A stretch of DNA of 64,000 bases from CAYYWP01 sp050176585 (GTDB lineage: Bacteria > Desulfobacterota > Binatia > HRBIN30 > CADEER01), in NCBI GenBank assembly GCA_050176585.1, contig JBFXHX010000019.1, positions 6,882 to 70,881 on the forward strand, written 5' to 3'. Positions 1 to 8,741 of this stretch are shown piece after piece. The notes under the pieces were generated by a model. The model had not been told where the DNA came from and made no database searches. It saw nothing but the letters and a program-made list of their open reading frames with translations. The position numbers and the translations under genes were made by a program. The number at the start of each line of letters is the position of its first letter. Within the stretch, counting starts at the first letter, position 1.

Positions 1-241
1 TCTTGGCGATGTTGTCCAGCCCGCGCTCGAAGGCGTCGATTTGGCCACCGGATTGCACGTAGGCCTGGGTGTAATCCGCCACGTCCTCGCGATATCCCGC
101 ACGGCCGCCGGACGACTCCGATGAGCTTTCGAACGAGGCGGAGCTGGATTCGAACGGGCTCGATATGCTCTTCGAGATCGACGAGCACCCCGTGAGGAGC
201 AATGTGACTGCAGCTAGAACGGATGTAGACGCGAAGCGCAT
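1..241 (-). CDS. Putative lipoprotein, 3' part cut by the window edge
   Basis: The ATG at 241 opens a frame that runs off the left edge with 80 codons visible. Residues 1-18 form a short lipoprotein signal peptide with the lipobox LLTGC, so Cys19 would be the lipidated residue. A serine-rich linker follows (many Ser/Glu/Phe repeats, residues 20-45), then a more ordered part beginning GRAGYREDVADYTQAYVQSG. The mature protein should be anchored in an envelope membrane and face the periplasm. I do not recognise a function. It lies downstream of the SLOG gene on the same strand with a gap of about 110 bases. Confidence 0.7.
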   Translation of the reverse strand, partial: MRFASTSVLAAVTLLLTGCSSISKSISSPFESSSASFESSSESSGGRAGYREDVADYTQAYVQSGGQIDAFERGLDNIAK

Positions 242-351
242 GCGTACACCAACCTCCGCGCGCCAGACTACGCGAGCGCGAGTTCACGTCAACCCCGTAC
301 GCACCGCCACGTGCGCGGGCGCGGGAAATCGCGGCGCTCCCGTCAGGGGGT

Positions 352-885
352 TCAGCCGCGCAGGGGCTGACAGTCCGCCGGGAGCCGGAGCCGGCGCAGC
401 GCCGCCTCCAACGCATCGAGATCCGTGCAGCGCGTGACCGTCGAGCTACGCCGAGCGTCGACCGGTCCTTCGGCCAGCGCATCGCTCCAGCCACCCGTGC
501 CCGCCAGCAGGAAGATCGGCCGCCCGTGCAGCCACGCGAAGGCGATCTCGGAGAGCGTCCCGGCACCGCCGCCGACGGCGATCACGACATCGCCGGCGAG
601 CGCCGTCAGCGCGTTGCGGGCATGCCCGAGGCCAGTCGGCAGCACGATCTGACACCACGGATTCGCATCGCAATGCGCGGTCGTCGCCACGATCCCGACG
701 GTAACGCCGCCAGCGCGTGTGGCGCCTCGGCTCGCGGCCGCCATGATGCCACCGCGGCCGCCGGTGATCAGGGTGAAGCCGAGCTCAGCCAGCCGTGCGC
801 CCAGTCGTTCGGCCAGGCGGGATTCGCGAGCAGGCGCGGCCGAGTCACCGATGACGACCGCCTGAGGCCGCCGCTTCACGGACAA
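352..885 (-). CDS. SLOG-family (TIGR00725/LOG-like) nucleotide-binding protein
   Basis: The 177-residue Rossmann-like protein has the two hallmarks of the SLOG/LOG superfamily: a glycine-rich GGRGGIMAAASRGA loop near residue 43 and the GGGAGTLSEIAF loop near residue 105, which corresponds to the PGGxGTxxE motif of LOG enzymes. The full LOG signature (PGGYGTLEE) is altered, so this is more likely the TIGR00725 branch than a cytokinin-type phosphoribohydrolase. Those proteins are thought to bind nucleotides or nucleotide-derived signals; the substrate here is unknown. Its start overlaps the end of the upstream gene by 10 bases, so the two are probably co-transcribed. Confidence 0.8.
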   Translation of the reverse strand: MSVKRRPQAVVIGDSAAPARESRLAERLGARLAELGFTLITGGRGGIMAAASRGATRAGGVTVGIVATTAHCDANPWCQIVLPTGLGHARNALTALAGDVVIAVGGGAGTLSEIAFAWLHGRPIFLLAGTGGWSDALAEGPVDARRSSTVTRCTDLDALEAALRRLRLPADCQPLRG

Positions 886-1400
886 CCCGTCAACCCCAGT
901 GCCACGGCGCGCACGAGCTCGTCGATCGAGACCATCGCATCGCCATTGGGGTCAAAAGCGCCGCAAAAGGGCAGCCCCGTGGGATCCTGCGCCAGGACCA
1001 CGCCGATGATGATCTCGTTGACCACGACCGTGCCGTCGCCGTTGCAATCGCCGACGCATGGAATGAAGTGCGTCGGCGTCTCGGTGGGGAAGAAGGTGCG
1101 CGTCGGCGTCGCCGTGGGCGTGTGGGCAGGAGGAGTCGTCGTTCGCGTCGCCGTCGGCGTGGCGGTGCGCGTGGGCGTGAGGCTCGGCAACGGCGTCGCC
1201 GTGCGCCCGGGCCGCGTGGACGTCGGCACCGGCGTGAAGGTCAGGACTGGCGTCTGCGTCCGTATCGGGGTGAACGTCAGCACCGGCGTCACCGTGCGCA
1301 CCGGCGTAAACGTCTGCACGGGCGTGAACGTCGGCTGTGCCATTGCGGCAATCGGCCACCCGAGGATCACCAGCAGCAACGCCCAATAGCGCCCGCGCAT
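876..1400 (-). CDS. Secreted Thr/Pro-stalk protein with dockerin-like EF-hand pair
   Basis: A 174-residue exported protein. Residues 1-21 are a signal peptide ending AMA. Residues 22-110 are an extended Thr/Pro stalk built from short TFTPV and TxTP units. The C-terminus (from about residue 115) carries a calcium-binding motif GDCNGDGTVVVNEIIIGV followed by a second loop DPNGDAMVSIDELV, bounded by cysteines. This two-loop arrangement resembles a dockerin or EF-hand pair, but no cohesin partner is visible in the window. The same C-terminal design is found at 27903-29087 and 51304-53055. The stalk plus small Ca2+-binding head suggests a surface-displayed attachment or assembly module; the exact role is unknown. 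Confidence 0.75.
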   Translation of the reverse strand: MRGRYWALLLVILGWPIAAMAQPTFTPVQTFTPVRTVTPVLTFTPIRTQTPVLTFTPVPTSTRPGRTATPLPSLTPTRTATPTATRTTTPPAHTPTATPTRTFFPTETPTHFIPCVGDCNGDGTVVVNEIIIGVVLAQDPTGLPFCGAFDPNGDAMVSIDELVRAVALGLTGCP

Positions 1401-1622
1401 CCTGTGATTATGCGGCGTGCATCCGCCATCGCAAGCACAAGTTTGGCGCGAAGAGCGCGTGCGGAATCGCCTCGTGCCCGCACGGTGGCACAGGAATCGT
1501 CTGGTGGGCGCGCCCGGTCCCGAGCACCGCCATGCAGTGCATCCGGAGGTCCGCGGCTAGAGCGGACGGCGGCCGCGTCTGGTTGATGTGCCCGGACGCA
1601 TTCGCGCAGTTGCGGAACGGGT

Positions 1623-3785
1623 TTACTTGAAGTCTTCGGTGAACAGTACCTGCTGGACGTAGACGAAGCGCGGCGTCAGCGGTGGCAGGTTCGCGACGTT
1701 GTTGAATCCGGGGTCGAAATTCCAGAGCCGCGTCGGCGGTTCATAAATGTTGCAGCCACTGCTGCTGCTGCCGCCGGTTCCGCACCAGGCGCCATTCACG
1801 TGCTCGGCCTCTCCGAGCGACACGAACGCACCCTGGTACGTCAGCGTGCGCCCGGCCCAGTCCTCGTGGAAGCGAGGGTAGTTCTCCAAACCGCCGTTGT
1901 AGTTGCCAACTGTGGTCGTATCGATCCCGCCGAGGAATGCCGCGTTGATCCACGTGTTCTGCGCATCGCGCGTCGCGTCGGTGAGCGAGCGCACGCTCTG
2001 GCCGTCGCGGCAGAACTGATCCGTGCAGCAGTTGGCGCCGCAAATCGCGCCGATACCGGAGCGCCAGTAGCGCTGCGACAGCACGTTTACACTGTCGCCG
2101 ACGAGCGAGGCCGGCTGGCGCGCCGTGCCACCGCCCGCGGTGCCGCGGTTGAAATCGCCGATCACATATATCGCCTGATCGCTGGCGACGGTCACTCCGG
2201 TCGGGTCCGCCGACACGCCGATGCCGCCCGGGAGGGGCACGTCGGCCGTGCCGAACACGCGCACGCCGTAGTTGTTGACACGTCCGGAGTCGGGGCCGAC
2301 CACGGTGGCGAAGATGACGATGCCGCCTTCGGTCGAGTCGGCGTTGTCGAAAAACGGCTGGCCGTTCTGCGCGTTCCACCGCATGAGGTCGCGCACGTTG
2401 ATGTTCAGGAGGATCATCCACTTGCGCTCGCGGTGGTTGTACCAGCCCCCGCGGCGGTAATCGCCGTCGAAGTTGAACGCGCCGCCCGGAACCGCCCCCG
2501 TCCCCATCAGCTCGGTGTACGCACCGGCCGCTCCGATGACGCGGGGGTTCGGCGAGCCGGGCGCCGGAAGCGTCGGGCTGTAGCTGTTCGTATTGCTGTT
2601 CGCGCACGCGTAGGTCCCGTGCGCGCAGCCGCTGCCGCCGAAAAAGGGCACGTCGGTATAGAAGATCGGCATGGTGCCCGGATAGGAGCTCGGACCGCGC
2701 CCGGCCACGCTCCCGCTGTTCCACTGACCGTCGGCCATGAACGCGTGCAGCGCCGCCGTGCGCGCCACGTCCTGAACCCCGCCGACGTCGAGCACGTCGA
2801 TGCGGTGCGGCAAGACGGCGCCGCCGGGCAGCTGGCCGGGCTCATTGAGGTGCAACACGATGCGCAAATCGGCCTTGGTCCAGTACACGCCCGGCTCGAT
2901 ATCGCCGCCGGCGCTGAGGCTGGCCGGCGGCTTGATGATGTCGGGTTCGGGGATCGCGATGTTGCCGATGTCGCGGATCATCGACCCTTTCCAGGCGGCC
3001 AACTCGGAGATCGGCACTTCGCGCGTCCTGCCGTTCTTGCAGTCGAGCGTCTTGGGATCGAGGTTGTTGAACGGCGAGACCTTGTCCTCGAGCTTGTCGA
3101 CGTTCACCGTCCCGGTGCACTCGGTGGTGTTCTTGCGCCCGCGGTAGATCCCCTGTCCCGATGACACCTGCACGGTGAATACCTGCTGCGCCGGGTTGTC
3201 GTTGATGTCGAGCGTCGCCCCCGCGTTCAGATACAGTTTGGCGTTGGTGTGCACGCGCCCGTTCAACACCATGGCCGGCCCGGGCAGGATCTCCAGATCG
3301 TTGCGGTAGAACGCGACGAACTGGAAGAGCGGGATGTACCCGACCAGGAACTCGGCGCCGACGCTGGCCTCGATGTCGCCGTTGACGTCCTTGGCCTCCG
3401 AGCTGACGATATAGCGGTACTGCAGCGAATGCAGCCCGGCGAACACCTCGCCCGAGGGAATGACGATGTTCTGCGGATTTCCCGGCCGCTCGGAGAGCTG
3501 ATAGCTCACGGTGCGGTCCCCCACCGCGACCGTGCGGGGATCGAAGTCAGCGCCGTTGGGAATCTCGTAGTTCAGGAAGATGTTGCGGTATTCGCCCATG
3601 CCGAGATTCAAGCCCGACTCGGCGGCGTAGAAACCGCTGACGCCGCTCGCGAACGTGCCGCGCAGCTGCGTGTCGGAGCGCACGCTGATGGCCAGCGTCG
3701 CCGCGAGTGACAGCAGCAGCGCCGTCAGCACGATCACGCCGATCAACGCCATGCCGCGATTGTCCGTACCAGTTCGCACCGCCAT
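1623..3785 (-). CDS. Large PilX-like type IV pilus assembly protein
   Basis: A 720-residue protein whose N-terminus (residues 10-40) has the PilX_N pattern: a short basic leader, the hydrophobic helix MALIGVIVLTALLLSLAA and then polar residues ending in YAAESGLN. This is how prepilin-like minor pilins of the PilX/GspK type begin. The remaining ~670 residues form a large extracytoplasmic region with several Cys pairs near the C-terminus (CGANCCTDQFC). Classical PilX is about 200 residues, so this is an unusually long version. An RBS (GGAGAGG) precedes the ATG, which lies 9 bases after the pilW stop. It is the last gene of the minor-pilin operon. Confidence 0.8.
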   Translation of the reverse strand: MAVRTGTDNRGMALIGVIVLTALLLSLAATLAISVRSDTQLRGTFASGVSGFYAAESGLNLGMGEYRNIFLNYEIPNGADFDPRTVAVGDRTVSYQLSERPGNPQNIVIPSGEVFAGLHSLQYRYIVSSEAKDVNGDIEASVGAEFLVGYIPLFQFVAFYRNDLEILPGPAMVLNGRVHTNAKLYLNAGATLDINDNPAQQVFTVQVSSGQGIYRGRKNTTECTGTVNVDKLEDKVSPFNNLDPKTLDCKNGRTREVPISELAAWKGSMIRDIGNIAIPEPDIIKPPASLSAGGDIEPGVYWTKADLRIVLHLNEPGQLPGGAVLPHRIDVLDVGGVQDVARTAALHAFMADGQWNSGSVAGRGPSSYPGTMPIFYTDVPFFGGSGCAHGTYACANSNTNSYSPTLPAPGSPNPRVIGAAGAYTELMGTGAVPGGAFNFDGDYRRGGWYNHRERKWMILLNINVRDLMRWNAQNGQPFFDNADSTEGGIVIFATVVGPDSGRVNNYGVRVFGTADVPLPGGIGVSADPTGVTVASDQAIYVIGDFNRGTAGGGTARQPASLVGDSVNVLSQRYWRSGIGAICGANCCTDQFCRDGQSVRSLTDATRDAQNTWINAAFLGGIDTTTVGNYNGGLENYPRFHEDWAGRTLTYQGAFVSLGEAEHVNGAWCGTGGSSSSGCNIYEPPTRLWNFDPGFNNVANLPPLTPRFVYVQQVLFTEDFK

Positions 3786-3794
3786 CCTCTCCGG

Positions 3795-4670
3795 CTACTG
3801 CGGCAGCAGATTCCGCGGCTTCACGCCGACCGCGACCGTCCGCCGATAGTACTTGCCGTTCGTATCGGGCAGCTCGGAACGCGCCGTCACGCTCACCAGG
3901 ACTTGCTCGACGATCGACCATTCCTCGTTGTCGATCGGGATGTTCACCACGTCGCACGGCGGACAGTTGCGGCGCAGCTGATACCGCAAATCGAGTTTCT
4001 CGATGCCGACGGCGAACGATGATGGCGTGGAGCTGCCGACTTGCAGCATCAGCTCCGGCAGCATGCCGCGCGGGCTCGACCACCAATTGAGGAAAAACCG
4101 CCGCTCGTCGATGGCGTACACGCCGCTCGTCTCCGGATAATCGCGGCTCAGGGTAGTGCCCTTGGTCAGCTCCGTCGCCGACGGCACCGCCGTGATGTCC
4201 AGGAACTCGCCGTCGCCATCGGGGTGCCGGATGTACGCGCGCATGCCCGGCGCGAAGCCTTCGGACGCCTGGACCGCGACCCGCGTGCCGCCCGCCAGCA
4301 CGGTTGCGCCGATCGACACCGTGCTGCGGATGCATGAGAGGTCCGGCCGCGTAAGGCCCGTGCGCGTCACGATCTGATCCTCGCTGCCGGAGTTCGATCC
4401 GCTCAGCGAGATGAATTCGCCGGTGACGGGCAGGCACGCCCCGCCCAGGCGCAGATCGCGCACGATCATGTCGACGGCGGCGCGAGCGGCTTGCGTGGTT
4501 TCGAGCTCGCGCGTCTGCATGCGCATCTGGTGTTTGCTGGCCAAGAACATGCCGCTAGTAGTCGCCACGGCGAGGCCCATCAGCATGACACCGACCAGCA
4601 GCTCGAGCGCGCTGAAGCCCGCCTGATCAGAAACGGCGGACTTCCGTATAGATCGTGTGCAGCGACACAT
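3795..4670 (-). CDS. pilW: PilW-family minor pilin
   Basis: A 291-residue prepilin-like protein. After a 17-residue basic leader comes the prepilin peptidase site AGF-SALELLVGVMLMG: Gly at -1, Phe at +1, Glu at +5, followed by a hydrophobic helix. PilW proteins help prime type IV pilus assembly at the inner membrane. The large C-terminal domain contains the expected DLRLGG motif after the helix and a paired CPPC. The ATG chosen makes the gene overlap the upstream pilV-like gene by 44 bases; no later ATG keeps the processing site. The family call rests on the motif, length and operon position. Confidence 0.82.
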   Translation of the reverse strand: MCRCTRSIRKSAVSDQAGFSALELLVGVMLMGLAVATTSGMFLASKHQMRMQTRELETTQAARAAVDMIVRDLRLGGACLPVTGEFISLSGSNSGSEDQIVTRTGLTRPDLSCIRSTVSIGATVLAGGTRVAVQASEGFAPGMRAYIRHPDGDGEFLDITAVPSATELTKGTTLSRDYPETSGVYAIDERRFFLNWWSSPRGMLPELMLQVGSSTPSSFAVGIEKLDLRYQLRRNCPPCDVVNIPIDNEEWSIVEQVLVSVTARSELPDTNGKYYRRTVAVGVKPRNLLPQ

Positions 4671-5028
4671 TCCGCGGCCCTTGCGGGTCCTTCCAACTCA
4701 CGTCGACGTGGATGGTCTTCAAGCCGTCGGCCGGCACATCGGCGTCGATCGTGGTGACGATCTTGTACGCGACATTGCTGACGGTCACCGTCTTCGTGCT
4801 CGGCACCATGTCGTTGTACCGGAGCGCCCGGGTCGCCTCGAGCTGCTCTTCCGCTAGCGCATACGCCTGCGTCTGCAGGTGGTTGTTCGAGGCGTGCCGG
4901 ATGTGGGTGACCAGAAACTCGCCCATTGTCGCCGCCGAGAGCGCGAACAAGCCAAGTGCGACCACCGTCTCGATCAGCGACACGCCCCGTTCGTTCGCGA
5001 ACCGACCGCCGCGGTCAATATTCTTCAT
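4627..5028 (-). CDS. pilV: PilV-like type IV pilus minor pilin
   Basis: A 133-residue prepilin. The leader MKNIDRGGRFANERG ends at the glycine of the cleavage site, followed by VSLIETVVALGLFALSA with Glu at +5, the standard class III signal. Downstream is the YALAEEQLEATRALRY region typical of PilV/GspI-type minor pilins. The frame extends 19 codons upstream, but the ATG at 5028 gives a normal prepilin leader. It overlaps the end of the upstream fimT-like gene by 14 bases, indicating translational coupling. It would act with the PilW- and PilX-like products in pilus initiation. Confidence 0.8.
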   Translation of the reverse strand: MKNIDRGGRFANERGVSLIETVVALGLFALSAATMGEFLVTHIRHASNNHLQTQAYALAEEQLEATRALRYNDMVPSTKTVTVSNVAYKIVTTIDADVPADGLKTIHVDVSWKDPQGPRNVSLHTIYTEVRRF

Positions 5029-5497
5029 AGACCTGCCCGGACGGCCAGACCGAGAACATGTGCCAGCCGTTGAATTGCGTGTCATAGAGGAGCTGCCACA
5101 CCGGCCACGTAGTCGAAATCATCATGCCCCGGGTGTTGAATTCCTGGGTTGCCGGCCATGTGAACCACGTGGTGATGTGCGACGGCAGCTGCACTCTTTT
5201 CACCACGGTATCCACCACCCACGTGCCTTGGGCATTCTCCTTCAGCCGCTGGATCTCGTACGCGCTGCCGCCCGTCCAGGTGATCGCGAAGTGGTCGCCG
5301 CTGGTGATCGCGCGGGTTCGGGCCCACCGGTAGTCAGCGATCACCTGCTTGGTGGCGCTCTGCACGTCCTGGCGCCGCAAATCCACGTGGGGCAACGCGA
5401 GCGCGCTGAGCACCCCGAAGATCGCGACGCTGACCAGGAGCTCGATCAGCGAGAATCCCCCGTGCCTGTGCAGATGTTTTGCTCTCCACCGTGTCAT
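5015..5497 (-). CDS. fimT: GspH/FimT-family pseudopilin
   Basis: A 160-residue protein starting at the ATG at 5497, which yields a short basic leader and then the canonical site GGF-SLIELLVSVAIFGVLSALALP. The following segment (QVIADYRWARTRAITSGDHFAI) matches the GspH/FimT fold, where a helix with an ARxxAI-like motif leads into a beta domain. It is the first gene of the four-gene minor-pilin operon. The longer frame upstream to 5629 lacks pilin features and is unlikely to be translated. FimT proteins are minor pilins; some bind DNA during natural transformation, which cannot be judged here. Confidence 0.82.
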   Translation of the reverse strand: MTRWRAKHLHRHGGFSLIELLVSVAIFGVLSALALPHVDLRRQDVQSATKQVIADYRWARTRAITSGDHFAITWTGGSAYEIQRLKENAQGTWVVDTVVKRVQLPSHITTWFTWPATQEFNTRGMMISTTWPVWQLLYDTQFNGWHMFSVWPSGQVYEEY

Positions 5498-5720
5498 TGG
5501 GTTGGTGTTTCCGCTCAGCTCGGTTCGCCAGGAATGCAACAGCAAGTCACAGGCCAACCGAGAAACGCGCGCGGCTAGGAGACCGAGATGCCACGCGGGC
5601 GTTGCGCGAGTGTCACGCGACCGGGCCAAACTGGAGCCCTGTCACGATCTCCCGGGCACCCCCTGTGCGAGGGAGCACCCCACGTGCGAGGGCGCAGCGA
5701 ATGGCGCCCTCGCGGCGCGG

Positions 5721-6101
5721 TCAGTCGTCGCGTCCGCTCAGGTAATCCGCGAGCCGCTCTCTGCTGTGCTCGTCTTCATGGCAGTACACGCAGAGGTTCT
5801 CCCAGTTGCTCCCGTCGGGGGGGTTGTTGTGGTGGTTCCCGTCCTTGTGGTGGACGGTCAACAGGTGCAGCGTGTCCGCTTCGAACTCGCGCGCGCACTT
5901 GGCGCAGATCCATCCATGCAGTGCGAGTGACCGTTCGCGGTACCCCTCCGCCCGGCGCGCCGCCTGCGCGCGCGCTTCGCAGACGAGGGTGTCGAGATCG
6001 CCGCGCGTGCGGCGGCGTTTCGACGGTCTGAACGAACGAGTCACGACATTGACACTAGCGCCTGGACCGACGCCCGCAAGAGTTGCGCGCGATGCCGTCA
6101 C
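5721..6101 (-). CDS. yajD: YajD-type HNH nuclease
   Basis: A ~126-residue protein similar in layout to E. coli YajD. The core reads CAKC, then HLLTVHHKDGNHHNNPPDG, then NWENLCVYCHEDEHS: a zinc-bound HNH beta-beta-alpha metal motif with two CxxC pairs. YajD-like proteins are small, widespread and presumed to nick or cut DNA; the biological role is unclear. The start is uncertain: the GTG at 6101 gives the longest form, while the GTG at 6044 would begin just before the conserved region. Neither has a convincing ribosome-binding site. Confidence 0.8.
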   Translation of the reverse strand: MTASRATLAGVGPGASVNVVTRSFRPSKRRRTRGDLDTLVCEARAQAARRAEGYRERSLALHGWICAKCAREFEADTLHLLTVHHKDGNHHNNPPDGSNWENLCVYCHEDEHSRERLADYLSGRDD

Positions 6102-6191
6102 CGGAGGGTCAGCCGGTGGTTAGAGCCGCCTAAAACCCCCCAGGTCGCCCTATGCGCAGCGCGGAGCGGGTAGATATCCGCAGTAGCGAGC

Positions 6192-6485
6192 TCATCGCCG
6201 TATCCCGTACTCCCCGCTGGGCAGCGGTGGCGCTAGCGCGAGCTCGTCAACGCTTTGCACCCGCGCGCTCGGCGGGCCGCGGTGGCACCACTGGACGAGC
6301 GACCGCACCATCTCCGCTGTTCCGGCGGCCACGACTTCGACCGAGCCGTCCGGCTGGTTGCGCACCCAACCGGCGAGGCCGAGCCGCCGCGCCTCGGCCA
6401 CCGCGGCATACCGAAAGCCGACGCCCTGCACGACGCCGCGGATGATGAGGCGGACGCCGCTCGGATCGCCTTGCGCGCCGGTCAT
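6192..6485 (-). CDS. acyP: Acylphosphatase
   Basis: A 97-residue enzyme that hydrolyses carboxyl-phosphate bonds of acylphosphates. It shows both family signatures: VVQGVGFRYAAVAEAR (with the catalytic Arg) near residue 20 and LAGWVRNQPDGSVEVVAAG (with the catalytic Asn) near residue 40. Length is normal for the family. It overlaps the end of ligA by 4 bases (ATGA), so it is translated as the second gene of a ligA-acyP unit. Confidence 0.93.
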   Translation of the reverse strand: MTGAQGDPSGVRLIIRGVVQGVGFRYAAVAEARRLGLAGWVRNQPDGSVEVVAAGTAEMVRSLVQWCHRGPPSARVQSVDELALAPPLPSGEYGIRR

Positions 6486-8506
6486 TTCAACAGCTTCTCC
6501 AATCCGGGTTCATCGACGATGACCACCCCCAATTTGCGCGCCTTCTCCAGCTTGCTCCCCGCATCCGCGCCGGCGACCGCGTAATCGGTCTTCTGGCTCA
6601 CGCTGCCGCTGACCCGCCCCCCTGCCGCTTCGATGCGCGCGATCACCGCATCGCGCGGCGCGGACAGCGCACCGGTGAGGACGAATGTCTTGCCCTGCAA
6701 TGGGCCGCCCTGACGCCGCCGCGCCGGCGGACGCGGCCGTATCCCTACCTCGTGCAACCGTCGCAGCGTCGCCCGGTTCTGGTCCAGCTCGAAAAACGCG
6801 CGGATCTCGCGCGCGGTCTCGGGCCCGATATCGCGGATCGCCGTAAGCGCCTCCACCTCGGCAGCGGCCAGGGCCTCGAGCGAGCCGAATCGGTCGGCCA
6901 GCACGCGCGCCGTGCGCTCGCCAACCTGGGGAATGCCCAGAGCGTAGATCAAACGGTCCAGTGGCGGCTCCATGGTCGCGCGGATCGCCGCCACGAGGTT
7001 GCCGGCCGATTTGTCGCCGATGCGCTCGAGGCCGGTGAGCTGGGCCACCGTCAGTCGGTACAAGTCGGACACGTCCTCCACGAGCCCGCGGTCGACGAGT
7101 TGCGCCACCAGCTTCTCGCCGAGCCCGTCGATGTTCAGCGCGTGCTTGGAGGCGTAATGGCGCACGAGCTCTCGGCGCTGTGCGGGGCATCGCAAGCCGA
7201 TGCAGCGGTATGCGGCCGCACCTGGCTCGCGGACGATCGCACTGCCGCACACCGGGCAATTCTCGGGCATGCGAAATCGCCGCTCACGGCCGGTGCGGTG
7301 CTCGGCGAGCACGCGCACGACGTACGGAATGACGTCGCCGGCCCGCTCGATGAGCACCGCATCGCCGATGCGGACATCCTTGCGCTCCACCTCGTCGATG
7401 TTGTGCAGCGACGCGCTGGAGATGGTGACGCCGCCGACCGCCACCGGCTCGAGCTCGGCCACCGGGGTGATCACACCGGTGCGACCCACGGAGGCGACGA
7501 TATCGCGCACGCGCGTCTCGGCCTGCGGCGCCTTGAACTTGAAGGCGATCGCCCAGCGCGGCGAGCGCGACACCTCGCCGAGGCGGCGTTGCAAGTCGAG
7601 GCCGTTCACCTTCGCCACGACGCCGTCCACGTCGTACGGGAGCTCACCCCGGCGCTGCGCCATCGCCGCGTGATACTCGACCAGCGCATCCGCGCCGAAA
7701 AGCAGCGCGTTGTGCTCGTTCGTCTTCAGGCCCCAGGCGCGGAGTGCGGTGAGAAATGCCCAATGGGACTCGAAAGCGGCCCCGTCGATCACGCCGACAC
7801 TGTGCAGATAGATGTCCAGCGGGCGGCTCGCGGTGACGCGCGGGTCGAGTTGGCGCAGCGAGCCCGCGGCCGCGTTGCGGGGGTTGGCGAACGGCGGTTC
7901 GCCGGCTTTCTCGCGCTCGCGGTTGAGGCGCGTGAATGCGGCGTGCGGGAAGATCACCTCGCCGCGCACCTCGAGCCGGGCTGGGATGGGCGGCGCACCG
8001 GTTGCCTGCAACCGCAGCGGCAGGGAGCGAATGGTCTTGACGTTGGCGGTCACATCCTCGCCAGTGACCCCGTTCCCGCGGGTCGAGGCGACCTCGAGCA
8101 CCCCGCCGACGTACGCGATTTCAACCGCGAGCCCGTCGAGCTTCGGCTCGGCCACGTACTCAATGGGTCCCTCGTGGCGCAACAGGCGCCGCACCCGCTC
8201 GTCGAACTCTCGGAGCTCCGGTTCCGCCATGGCATTGTCGAGCGAGAGCATGGGCACGGTATGGTGCACCGGTGCGAACCGCGCGGATGCGGGGGCGCCG
8301 ACCCGCTGGGTCGGGGACGTCGGGCGCTGCAGCTGCGGAAAGCGGCCTTCCAACTCTTGGAGGCGCCGCAGCAGGGCGTCGTACTCGGCGTCTGAAACGG
8401 TGGGCGCGTCGTGCACGTAGTAGCGCACGTTGTGCGCTTCGATCTCCCGGCGCAGGCGCTCTACCTCCCGCGCGATCTGCTCCGACGGCTCGGCGACGGT
8501 GGACAC
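6482..8506 (-). CDS. ligA: NAD+-dependent DNA ligase LigA
   Basis: A 674-residue protein with the complete bacterial LigA architecture. The adenylation domain carries the active-site lysine in EPKLDGLAVE (near residue 120) and ends in an OB fold. A four-cysteine zinc finger follows (CPVC...CIGLRCPAQ), then the helix-hairpin-helix region, then a C-terminal BRCT domain starting QGKTFVLTGAL. It seals nicks in replication and repair using NAD+. The length is typical and no catalytic residue seems lost. It is transcribed away from the response-regulator gene across a 235-base intergenic region. Confidence 0.97.
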   Translation of the reverse strand: MSTVAEPSEQIAREVERLRREIEAHNVRYYVHDAPTVSDAEYDALLRRLQELEGRFPQLQRPTSPTQRVGAPASARFAPVHHTVPMLSLDNAMAEPELREFDERVRRLLRHEGPIEYVAEPKLDGLAVEIAYVGGVLEVASTRGNGVTGEDVTANVKTIRSLPLRLQATGAPPIPARLEVRGEVIFPHAAFTRLNREREKAGEPPFANPRNAAAGSLRQLDPRVTASRPLDIYLHSVGVIDGAAFESHWAFLTALRAWGLKTNEHNALLFGADALVEYHAAMAQRRGELPYDVDGVVAKVNGLDLQRRLGEVSRSPRWAIAFKFKAPQAETRVRDIVASVGRTGVITPVAELEPVAVGGVTISSASLHNIDEVERKDVRIGDAVLIERAGDVIPYVVRVLAEHRTGRERRFRMPENCPVCGSAIVREPGAAAYRCIGLRCPAQRRELVRHYASKHALNIDGLGEKLVAQLVDRGLVEDVSDLYRLTVAQLTGLERIGDKSAGNLVAAIRATMEPPLDRLIYALGIPQVGERTARVLADRFGSLEALAAAEVEALTAIRDIGPETAREIRAFFELDQNRATLRRLHEVGIRPRPPARRRQGGPLQGKTFVLTGALSAPRDAVIARIEAAGGRVSGSVSQKTDYAVAGADAGSKLEKARKLGVVIVDEPGLEKLLK

Positions 8507-8741
8507 CAGCCCGTACCTAGCGCACCGCTCGCAGACTGTCAGTCCCGGCGATTGCGGCGAACGGGCCGATTGCGCGAAGCTCCAGCCGACCGCGCGATTG
8601 CGTCAACATTTTCACGCTGCTCGAACGGTTGGCGCATTTTACTAGCCGGCGCGGCGTTTCGCGGCAGCGGCACCCGCTTACTAGCCCCGGACTCGCACCG
8701 TTGGTATGCGGCATGCTTTAACCCCGAGGCGAGGGGGCGAC

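Noticed and set aside
1083..1350. Dense short direct repeats on the plus strand that look like a CRISPR-like or tandem array
   Set aside because: They are the DNA of the Thr/Pro stalk of the secreted protein on the minus strand. Units are 9-18 bases, not separated by unique spacers.
526..1389. Long plus-strand open frame opposite the SLOG and EF-hand genes
   Set aside because: Composition is Val/Gly/Arg-rich and reflects the complementary strand of the Thr/Pro repeats; the minus-strand genes have clear signal peptide and motif evidence.
5655..5700. Two near-direct repeats CACCCCCTGTGCGAGGG / CACCCCACGTGCGAGGG
   Set aside because: Only two short imperfect copies, with no attached gene or structure; likely chance or a minor duplication.
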